In this document: one piece after another, positions 17,296 to 26,900 of the stretch | Position numbering within the stretch: the first letter of the stretch is position 1 | Layout of the letters: each line of letters begins with the position of its first letter | NCBI RefSeq assembly: GCF_910592395.1 | Contig: NC_088319.1 | Span: forward strand, 9,364,001-9,428,000 | Origin: Lineus longissimus | Taxonomy: Eukaryota; Nemertea; Pilidiophora; Heteronemertea; Lineidae | Length of the DNA: 64,000 nt | Direction: 5' to 3' | Translations under genes and position numbers: made by a program | The notes under the pieces: model-generated | The model's input: only the letters and a program-made list of their open reading frames with translations | What the model was told of the DNA's origin: nothing | Database searches by the model: none

Positions 17296-17689
17296 GTTTT
17301 CTTTGGTGTCGGTTTGATATGTTCCGATGTTCACAGGTTGAATAGTGAACTGGGACGGGTTATCTCGTCCAATTTATACTTGTGCGGTCGCGTGTCACCC
17401 GGCAGCGTAATTGCCATGTCAACTCGATTTGACATTACTCATTCAGCCGAAATTGATTGATACTTTTCACCGGCCAAGCAATGATATCGCCTTGATTGTA
17501 ATCAAATAATTGTATAGGCCTGGGCTCAATGTATCTGAGGAGTGGGTTAAAATCACCAATATGGCAATTAATAGGCCTAATTGGCACTTTTTCTCACCGA
17601 GTGATTGTGAGTAGAGTATAAAATCCAAATCAACTCACTATTTCACCATTAATTCATCGACCATCGGGTCAACTTGAAAATTACCAACC
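17296..17689. promoter_or_regulatory. bidirectional promoter between acidic and basic genes (representative)
   Basis: 394 bp separate the two ATGs. The leftward TATA is rc 17372-17378 (GTATAAATTGG), followed after about 34 bp by CTATTCA, which fits the PyPyATTCPu cap motif of histone genes. The rightward TATA is 17617-17623 (GTATAAAAT), 73 bp before its ATG. Between them lie an 18-bp palindrome TGTCAACTCGAGTTGACA (here with one changed base, CGATTTG, at about 17418-17435), TTGATTGTAATCAA, and an ATTGG (reverse CCAAT) near the right TATA. Equivalent regions: 14478-14877, 20409-20808, 23227-23620, 41868-42261, 44680-45073, 47492-47880, 50299-50692, 53110-53503, 55923-56316, 58734-59127 and 61545-61938. 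Confidence 0.75.
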
Positions 17690-17974
17690 ATGAAAACCAC
17701 AATTGACCAGAGATTGCGAGCGGTTGAGAGAAAGTTTAAAACATCGGTGCGACAAGTCGGCGTCCTCGATAGACAGATTGACAGACTCCAAGCCCGATAC
17801 AAGAGAGCCTACAATAGCAAGACCAATGCCGTGTTCAACAGCTTTCGTCTTCAACTTTCAACTGTAGAAGGTGTGCGTCAAGTGTTTTACCTCTATGCAT
17901 GCGAAAGAGCCGCCGAGAAGAGTCGACTACAAAAAGAAATGCAAGAGGAGCTTATGAGCAAAAGAGTAGAATGA
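17690..17974 (+). CDS. basic helical protein (histone-type gene; unrecognised family), representative copy
   Basis: 94 aa from ATG in good context (ACCATGA). Residues 5-41 show a 3-4 heptad pattern of I5, L9, V12, F16, V20, V23, L26, I30, L33, Y37, A40, so a coiled-coil-like helix is likely. After an Asn-rich turn (NSKTN), residues 48-90 form a second helix with RLQLSTVEGVRQVFYLY. About 21 basic and 11 acidic residues make it strongly positive, opposite in charge to its divergent paralog. Pairing of the two, as H2A with H2B, is an inference. The stop is followed at 17995-18010 by the histone stem-loop. Protein sequence is identical in most copies. It is not a histone by sequence, and I know no family with this signature. 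In this unit the 3' spacer is cut 89 bp after the stop by a junction to MITE-2. Confidence 0.8.
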   Translation: MKTTIDQRLRAVERKFKTSVRQVGVLDRQIDRLQARYKRAYNSKTNAVFNSFRLQLSTVEGVRQVFYLYACERAAEKSRLQKEMQEELMSKRVE

Positions 17975-18063
17975 GTCTTTATAATAATTAAAACGGTTCT
18001 TTTCAGAACCAATCAAAAGAGTAAAATGAGATAATTCTGTGCAATTAGTTTGCTTCGATGTAA

Positions 18064-18777
18064 GGTCTCGTTAGGGAGTTTTTCCCAAATGTACGCGATG
18101 ATGACGTGCCCCATTAACAGGACGTAACATCTATTTTAAAATGCGTTTCCAAAGTGAATGCATGAAGACAACCCATTTGTGTCGTATATCACTGGAAACG
18201 CCCGATTCCCCTGATTCTGCAGGATGTTAAATCGGGCATTTTATTTTTTTAAATAAATCATAAGCGTCGGATTTGCTCCTAGCTCTGTTCACCATCCCAA
18301 ATGGCAATATTGCCAATTGGGCCGGACAATCACGAAAACCCCCAAATATTATACATTTCTTCCTGAATAATTCTTACAGAGACCATTCTCCCATGAAAGA
18401 CAGTTGCTTACGCTATACAAAAATCAAAAAAAAAATCGAGGGTCAACTATTGAACTTTTGAGATATGTTGAATTTTGCACAAATCAGCGAAAAACGCACC
18501 AACTGGCACTGGACGGCATTTCAACACGGGGCCGACGCACATCCCAAGTTCAGCGTACACATACGTCGGCAACAACAGTATAAATGCGTAGTTTCTTGTT
18601 AGTCGCCTATTGAGTAGCGCTCTAGGTTTCAGAAACTCAAAAAAAACATGTCTTTGCCAAAGCAACTGCTGAATCAACGCTGACATACTGTAAGGACCGA
18701 GAAATCAGTGATTTTAGGAACTACGGTTAGGGGTTGACCGCGCATGAATAACAAAAAAAAAACTCCCTAATGAGACC
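18064..18777. mobile_element. MITE-2, recombinant copy at a block junction
   Basis: The left half (AAATGCGTTTCC, ATAAGCGTCGGATTTG) matches the MITE type of the 1,496-bp array; the right half (CCAAAGCAACTG, long A-run) matches the copy at 12136. The left flank is GATGTAA rather than TATA, while the right flank is the usual ATA. It is therefore a crossover product between two MITE-2 copies and marks the start of the second 5.93-kb block. Confidence 0.8.
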
Positions 18778-19209
18778 ATAGACTCATTAGAGTGTTCCTC
18801 TCGACGGAAATCTTTAGTAAAAGGCGAAAGATTTATGCGTGGAATCGAAGAGAAACCAGAGTGATGGTGTCCAGCCCGAGTTGGCTAGAGCTTGCCAAGT
18901 TGTTCATTATGTGTTTGATTTTGGAAAATGGGATGCCGAGTAGTTCCTGAGTCTGTAGACAAAAGAAATGTATTGCAAGCTATTCGTAATGATCTGATGA
19001 ACATATCATTCAGCTCGTCGTCAGTTGTCGCCTCATCCATGTAGGCCATGTCAATTGCGGATCATCGAGAAAAAGTCAGGGAAATACAAAAAAAAATGAC
19101 CACGCTTACGTTATCTAGCTTTGACCTTTGACCTTTGGTCAGTTCCAGCCGTCCCAACCGTGCAGTGATATTGGAAGAATTATGAGAAAAAAATAACGAA
19201 AAAACTGAA

Positions 19210-19327
19210 GTCTACAACACGTGGTATTCAGAGGCGGTCACCCATCAACGTACTAACCACGCTCGACGTTGCTTGGCTTCGGTGATCGGACGAGAACCGG
19301 TGTTTTCAACATGATATGGTCGTAGAC
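19210..19327 (-). rRNA. 5S rRNA, copy 3
   Basis: Identical to copy 1; lies in the duplicated 5.93-kb block. Confidence 0.92.
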
Positions 19328-19478
19328 ATCAGAGGCCGACTTTTTGGGCTAGTTATAACAGTAGGCCAGCGACATCATTACAAACTGCATACATTTAATT
19401 TCTGTTGACATGTTATATTGTGACAGGTTGGTCTCTTTGGAAATATTTTGTGGTTCTGAAAAGAACCGTTTGGTGTAA

Positions 19479-20408
19479 CTAGCAATCACTGTCGTACTCA
19501 TCGTCTTGAAGTAGAATCTCGTCGCCGAACAGCTCGCATCTCAACTCTGTCATCTTGTTTGCAGTGAGTTCGGCAAATTTGTAATAGGCGGCCCTGACAC
19601 CCTCAAGGGTTACAAGCTGGAGTCGCCTGTTGTAGCGCATCGAGCGGTGACCCTCCTCGTTAGCGTGGTTGTACCGGAGTGTTAGGCTGATGTTACATAG
19701 GAATGAGCTACTCACGCCACATTTTTCATCGACTCACGGCTCATTTTCACGTGTCACTCCTCATTTGTCACGAGTGACCGCGGCGGTTTACATACAGATC
19801 ATTTTTCGCTTGTTCATTTGTCACTTGGATTTTTCGGCGACGCACATGGACTCAGAAGAAGAAGTGATGCAGCCATGCTGCTCCCGATGGGGAATAGAAA
19901 GCGGAGGCGACGGACGAGAACAATGTGGTACATAAAAGTGCTGCATTTTTGCATTTTTTTGTTTCTCATTTCCAATCGAAATTAGCTATTGTATTAATGT
20001 GTAAACTAATGAAAATGCCGAAAAGTAGCTATACTCACAGTTTCGAAGGCGATATCACTACAAATGCACATGGACGTCCATTTTCTTTGCCAGCTCATTT
20101 CACAAAGAATGAACATGTCCATTCATCGCCTCACGCGTGAAATGACATGAAATGACGTGAGGTGACGAATGCGGGCAAAACTTACAAAATTCACTTCAAT
20201 GAGAACAGGCCAATAGGTTTTCCAATGTCCATTCATCAGCTCACGAATGACAAGTGACAAATGAGCCGTGAGTCGATGAAACGTGAGGTCTATGTAACTT
20301 CAGCCTTATGTCTTGAAGCGTTCTGTCTATCATCACGATCTGGTCGCATGCCTTATAAAACTTTTCTTCAAGTTGGTGGAGTTGCGCTGACTTGGTTGAG
20401 TTTTCCAT
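19479..20408 (-). pseudogene. acidic-protein gene split by a Harbinger MITE (copy C)
   Basis: Duplicate of the broken gene at 13548, with the same MITE at the same TTA (19685-20305). ATG at 20408. The shared insertion and the K30T/T35R changes show it was copied as part of the block, not hit twice. Confidence 0.9.
19685..20305. mobile_element. Harbinger-type MITE-3, duplicate (copy C)
   Basis: Same ends and TTA flanks as the copy at 13754; only a few base changes (for example GAGGTGACG for GAGGCGACG). Confidence 0.85.
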
Positions 20409-20808
20409 GTTTTCTTTGGTGTCGGTTTGATATTTTCCGATGTTCACAGGTTGAATAGTGAACTGGGACGGGTTATCTCGTCCAATTTATACTTGTGCGG
20501 TTGCGTGTCACCCGGCAGCGTAATTGCCATGTCAACTCGAGTTGACATTACTCATTCAGCCGAAATTGATTGATACTTTTCACCGGCCAAGCAATGATAT
20601 CGCCTTGATTGTAATCAAATACATGTAATTGTATAGGCCTGGGCTCAATGTATCTGAGGAGTGAGTTAAAATCACCAATATGGCAATTAATAGGCCTAAT
20701 TGGCACTTTTTCTCACCGAGTGATTGTGAGTAGAGTATAAAATCCAAATCAACTCACTATTTCACCATTAATTCATCGACCATCGGGTTAACTTGAAAAT
20801 TACCAACC

Positions 20809-21093
20809 ATGAAAACCACAATTGACCAGAGATTGCGAGCGGTTGAGAGAAAGTTTAAAACATCGGTGCGACAAATCGGCGTCCTCGATAGACAGATTGA
20901 CAGACTCCAAGCCCGATACAAGAGAGCCTACAATAGCAAGACCAATGCCGTGTTCAACAGCTTTCGTCTTCAACTTTCAACTGTAGAAGGTGTGCGTCAA
21001 GTGTTTTACCTCTATGCATGCGAAAGAGCCGCCGAGAAGAGTCGACTACAAAAAGAAATGCAAGAGGAGCTTATGAGCAAAAGAGTAGAATGA
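20809..21093 (+). CDS. basic helical protein, copy 4 (V23I variant)
   Basis: Block duplicate of the copy at 14878, same protein. Stem-loop at 21114-21129. Confidence 0.8.
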   Translation: MKTTIDQRLRAVERKFKTSVRQIGVLDRQIDRLQARYKRAYNSKTNAVFNSFRLQLSTVEGVRQVFYLYACERAAEKSRLQKEMQEELMSKRVE

Positions 21094-21511
21094 GTCTTTA
21101 TAATAATTAAAACGGTTCTTTTCAGAACCAATCAAAATAGTAAAATGAGATAATTCTGTGCAATTAGTTTGCTTCGATGTAAAAAGAAGGGGCGAATGTC
21201 TCCCTTGAAATAGCCCGTTGCTAGCCAAAGAAAACGATGCTGGGCCTGTTGGTGACGTCATCACAGACGGACCAATGACGTCACTAAGTGAATATCATCC
21301 CAGTTGACCGCAAGTCCGAACAAACTTTTAATACTCGCCAAGGCAAATCATTCTTCAGTGTGCGACTAAATTCTCTATTGGGCGGTGATGACGGTGGTGG
21401 TGGGGAGGGGGGCAGCTTATCAGTTTATAACTTTGAGGTATGAGGTTGGTTGGATTGGAGTCACTTTGGCATTAACTACCCTGCGATGGCAGGGCTGCAA
21501 AAATGTCTATA

Positions 21512-22222
21512 GGTCTCGTTAGGGAGTTTTTCCCAAATGTACGCGATGATGACGTGCCCCATTAACAGGACGTAACATCTATTTTAAAATGAGTTTTCAA
21601 AGTGAATGCATGAGGACAACCCATTTGTGTCGTATATCACTGGAAACGCCCGATTCCCCTGATTCTGCAGGATGTTAAATCGGGCATTTTATTTCTTTAA
21701 ATAAATCATTAGCGTCGCATTTGCTCCTAGCTCTGTTCACCATCCCAAATGGCAATATTGCCAATTGGGCCGGACAATCACGAAAAACCCCAAATATTAT
21801 ACATTTCTTCCTGAATAATTCTTGCAGAGACCATTCTCCCATGAAAGACAGTTGCTTACGCTATACAAAAATCAAAAAAAAATCGAGGGTCAACCATTGA
21901 ACTTTTGAGATATGTTGAATTTTGCACAAATCAGCGAAAAACGCACCAACTGGCACTGGACGGCATTTCAACACGGGGCCGACGCACATCCCAAGTTCAG
22001 TGTACACATACGTCGGCAACAACAGTATAAATGCGTAGTTTCTTGTTAGTCGTCTATTTAGTAGCGCTCTAGGTTTCAAAAACTCAAAAAAAACATGTCT
22101 TTGCCAAAACAACTGCTGAATCAACGCTGACATACTGTAAGGACCGAGAAATCAGTGATTTTAGGAACTACGGTTAGGGGTTGACCGCGCATGAATAACA
22201 AAAAAAACTCCCTAATGAGACC
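21512..22222. mobile_element. MITE-2, unit copy 4
   Basis: Block duplicate of the copy at 15581; flanks ATA/ATA. Confidence 0.8.
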
Positions 22223-22651
22223 ATAGACTCATTAGAGTGTTCCTCTCTACGGAAATCTTTAGTAAAAGGCGAAAGATTTATGCGTGGAATCGAAGAGAAA
22301 CCAGAGTGATGGTGTCCAGCCCGAGTTGGCTAGAGCTTGCCAAGTTGTTCATTATGTGTTTGATTTTGGAAAATGGGATGCCGAGTAGTTCCTGAGTCTG
22401 TAGACAAAAGAAATGTATTGCAAGCTATTCGTAATGATCTGATGAACATATCATTCAGCTCGTCGTCAGTTGTCGCCTCATCCATGTAGGCCATGTCAAT
22501 TGCGGATCATCGAGAAAAAGTCAGGGAAATACAAAAAATGACCACGCTTACGTTATCTAGCTTTGACCTTTGACCTTTGGTCAGTTCCAGCCGTCCCAAC
22601 CGTGCAGTGATATTGGAAGAATTGTGAGAAAAAAATAACGAAAAAACTGAA

Positions 22652-22769
22652 GTCTACAACACGTGGTATTCAGAGGCGGTCACCCATCAACGTACTAACC
22701 ACGCTCGACGTTGCTTGGCTTCGGTGATCGGACGAGAACCGGTGTTTTCAACATGATATGGTCGTAGAC
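22652..22769 (-). rRNA. 5S rRNA, copy 4
   Basis: Identical to copy 2. Confidence 0.92.
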
Positions 22770-22920
22770 ATCAGAGGCCGACTTTTTGGGCTAGTTATAA
22801 CAGTAGGCCAGCGACATAATTACAAACTGCATACATTTAATTTCTGTTGACATGTTATATTGTGACAGGTTGGTCTCTTTGGAAATATTTTGTGGTTCTG
22901 AAAAGAACCGTTTGGTGTAA

Positions 22921-23226
22921 CTAGTAATCACTGTCGTACTCATCGTCTTGAAGTAGAATCTCGTCGCCGAACAGCTCGCATCTCAACTCTGTCATCTTGC
23001 TTGCAGTGAGTTCGGCAAATTTGTAATAGGCAGCCCTGACACCATCAAGGGTTACAAGCTGGAGTCGTCTGTTGTAGCGCATCGAGCGGTGACCCTCCTC
23101 GTTAGCGTGGTTGTACCGGAGTGTTATGTCTTGAAGCTTTCTGTCTATCATCACGATCTGGTCGCATGCCTTATAAAACTTTTCTTCAAGTTGGTGGAGT
23201 TGCGCTGACTTGGTTGAGTTTTCCAT
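22921..23226 (-). CDS. acidic helical protein, copy D
   Basis: Same 101-aa protein as the copy at 16990 (E61D, N76S). Stem-loop at 22894-22909. The promoter palindrome also carries the CGATTTG change, as expected for a block duplicate. Confidence 0.78.
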   Translation of the reverse strand: MENSTKSAQLHQLEEKFYKACDQIVMIDRKLQDITLRYNHANEEGHRSMRYNRRLQLVTLDGVRAAYYKFAELTASKMTELRCELFGDEILLQDDEYDSDY

Positions 23227-23620
23227 GTTTTCTTTGGTGTCGGTTTGATATGTTCCGATGTTCACAGGTTGAATAGTGAACTGGGACGGGTTATCTCGTC
23301 CAATTTATACTTGTGCGGTCGCGTGTCACCCGGCAGCGTAATTGCCATGTCAACTCGATTTGACATTACTCATTCAGCCGAAATTGATTGATACTTTTCA
23401 CCGGCCAAGCAATGATATCGCCTTGATTGTAATCAAATAATTGTATAGGCCTGGGCTCAATGTATCTGAGGAGTGGGTTAAAATCACCAATATGGCAATT
23501 AATAGGCCTAATTGGCACTTTTTCTCACCGAGTGATTGTGAGTAGAGTATAAAATCCAAATCAACTCACTATTTCACCATTAATTCATCGACCATCGGGT
23601 CAACTTGAAAATTACCAACC

Positions 23621-23905
23621 ATGAAAACCACAATTGACCAGAGATTGCGAGCGGTTGAGAGAAAGTTTAAAACATCGGTGCGACAAGTCGGCGTCCTCGA
23701 TAGACAGATTGACAGACTCCAAGCCCGATACAAGAGAGCCTACAATAGCAAGACCAATGCCGTGTTCAACAGCTTTCGTCTTCAACTTTCAACTGTAGAA
23801 GGTGTGCGTCAAGTGTTTTACCTCTATGCATGCGAAAGAGCCGCCGAGAAGAGTCGACTACAAAAAGAAATGCAAGAGGAGCTTATGAGCAAAAGAGTAG
23901 AATGA
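23621..23905 (+). CDS. basic helical protein, copy 5
   Basis: Standard 94-aa protein. Stem-loop at 23926-23941. The 3' flank ends 89 bp after the stop, where the 1,496-bp array begins. Confidence 0.8.
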   Translation: MKTTIDQRLRAVERKFKTSVRQVGVLDRQIDRLQARYKRAYNSKTNAVFNSFRLQLSTVEGVRQVFYLYACERAAEKSRLQKEMQEELMSKRVE

Positions 23906-23994
23906 GTCTTTATAATAATTAAAACGGTTCTTTTCAGAACCAATCAAAAGAGTAAAATGAGATAATTCTGTGCAATTAGTTTGCTTCGATGTAA

Positions 23995-26900
23995 GGTCTC
24001 GTTAGGGAGTTTTTCCCAAATGTACGCGATGATGACGTGCCCCATTAACAGGACGTAACATCTATTTTAAAATGCGTTTCCAAAGTGAATGCATGAAGAC
24101 AACCCATTTGTGTCGTATATCACTGGAAACGCCCGATTCCCCTGATTCTGCAGGATGTTAAATCGGGCATTTTATTTTTTTAAATAAATCATAAGCGTCG
24201 GATTTGCTCCTAGCTCTGTTCACCATCCCAAATGGCAATATTGCCAATTGGGCCGGACAATCACGAAAAACCCCAAATATTATACATTTCTTCCTGAATA
24301 ATTCTTACAGAAACCATTCTCCCATGAAAGACAGTTGCTTACGCTATACAAAAATCAAAAAAAAATCGAGGGTCAACCATTGAACTTTTGAGATATGTTG
24401 AATTTTGCACAAATCAGCGAAAAACGCACCAACTGGCACTGGACGGCATTTCAACACGGGGCCGACGCACATCCCAAGTTCAGTGTACACATACGTCGGC
24501 AACAACAGTATAAATGCGTAGTTTCTTGTTAGTCGCCTATTGAATAGCGCTCTAGGTTTCAGAAACTCCAAAAAAACATGTCTTTGCCAAAACAACTGCT
24601 GAATCAACGCTGACATACTGTAAGGACCGAGAAATCAATGATTTTAGGAACTACGGTTAGGGGTTGGCCGCGCATGAATAACAAAAAAAACTCCCTAATG
24701 AGACCTTAAGGTAAGGTTGACATTACCCTGACAGCCTTTTTTTAACATATGATAAAACTGCAGCCTCCTACAAGTCTCCTGATACCCGACAACACTGGTT
24801 TCCTCAAAAGGAAAGGCTGGAACGACCATCTAGAAATATCATATGTACTATGACAATCTGCTCAAATTGTGTCATACTTAGCATCCCATACGTCGAAATA
24901 TATAGAACGCCTCAATTGTGCAAAATAATCACGTTCAGCGTCAATCACATACTGCAAAACATGCATATTCTTATCCGGAAAGAATCAAGCTATTCATATA
25001 TTCAACATATATCATATAGAAGCATATTTGTTTAGTCCTTGGGCAAGGCAATTCATGCCTTGTGCCACCGCAGTGTTCACATTTGGTGGAAACAGCACTT
25101 AAAACAGGTACCCCTTTAAGCGCAACTGGTCTTTTTGCATTCGCGCTGCAAGCAAAACTGACCTTGGGAATGCCGAACAGATTGTATTTTCAGGTAGTCA
25201 AGGCATTTCTTTGCAATATGTGCAAAAAGTCCGACTGGATTCTTTAAGAGGACACCTCCGTTGCCATGAGATACCAAATTTGATGAAAAGGGCCGAGTTT
25301 CACCTCGGGCAAACTGAAAATGCGTTGAAGAAAACGATGACGCACTGTTGTTTCAAACGGCGCTCTGTTCACCAATATTGCATATTTCATATAGATTTCT
25401 GTTGGAAATTATTCAAATTATTCATAGCTACGTGGTTAAGTTGAAATTAATAGTTTCTGAGCTCATGAAAATGTCGTCTTTACATCTTAAGGTCTCGTTA
25501 GGGAGTTTTTCCCAAATGTACGCGATGATGACGTGCCCCATTAACAGGACGTAACATCTATTTTAAAATGCGTTTCCAAAGTGAATGCATGAAGACAACC
25601 CATTTGTGTCGTATATCACTGGAAACGCCCGATTCCCCTGATTCTGCAGGATGTTAAATCGGGCATTTTATTTTTTTAAATAAATCATAAGCGTCGGATT
25701 TGCTCCTAGCTCTGTTCACCATCCCAAATGGCAATATTGCCAATTGGGCCGGACAATCACGAAAAACCCCAAATATTATACATTTCTTCCTGAATAATTC
25801 TTACAGAGACCATTCTCCCATGAAAGACAGTTGCTTACGCTATACAAAAATCAAAAAAAAATCGAGGGTCAACCATTGAACTTTTGAGATATGTTGAATT
25901 TTGCACAAATCAGCGAAAAACGCACCAACTGGCACTGGACGGCATTTCAACACGGGGCCGACGCACATCCCAAGTTCAGTGTACACATACGTCGGCAACA
26001 ACAGTATAAATGCGTAGTTTCTTGTTAGTCGCCTATTGAATAGCGCTCTAGGTTTCAGAAACTCCAAAAAAACATGTCTTTGCCAAAACAACTGCTGAAT
26101 CAACGCTGACATACTGTAAGGACCGAGAAATCAATGATTTTAGGAACTACGGTTAGGGGTTGGCCGCGCATGAATAACAAAAAAAACTCCCTAATGAGAC
26201 CTTAAGGTAAGGTTGACATTACCCTGACAGCCTTTTTTTAACATATGATAAAACTGCAGCCTCCTACAAGTCTCCTGATACCCGACAACACTGGTTTCCT
26301 CAAAAGGAAAGGCTGGAACGACCATCTAGAAATATCATATGTACTATGACAATCTGCTCAAATTGTGTCATACTTAGCATCCCATACGTCGAAATATATA
26401 GAACGCCTCAATTGTGCAAAATAATCACGTTCAGCGTCAATCACATACTGCAAAACATGCATATTCTTATCCGGAAAGAATCAAGCTATTCATATATTCA
26501 ACATATATCATATAGAAGCATATTTGTTTAGTCCTTGGGCAAGGCAATTCATGCCTTGTGCCACCGCAGTGTTCACATTTGGTGGAAACAGCACTTAAAA
26601 CAGGTACCCCTTTAAGCGCAACTGGTCTTTTTGCATTCGCGCTGCAAGCAAAACTGACCTTGGGAATGCCGAACAGATTGTATTTTCAGGTAGTCAAGGC
26701 ATTTCTTTGCAATATGTGCAAAAAGTCCGACTGGATTCTTTAAGAGGACACCTCCGTTGCCATGAGATACCAAATTTGATGAAAAGGGCCGAGTTTCACC
26801 TCGGGCAAACTGAAAATGCGTTGAAGAAAACGATGACGCACTGTTGTTTCAAACGGCGCTCTGTTCACCAATATTGCATATTTCATATAGATTTCTGTTG

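Noticed and set aside
16990-17974. Core or linker histone genes
   Set aside because: Despite histone-type 3' ends, the proteins have no histone-fold motifs, no Lys-rich tails and no winged-helix pattern.
24850-25554. Four overlapping 61-77 aa ORFs repeated in each 1,496-bp unit
   Set aside because: They overlap in different frames, show no domain, and repeat identically because the satellite does; no promoter or RNA signal is linked to them.
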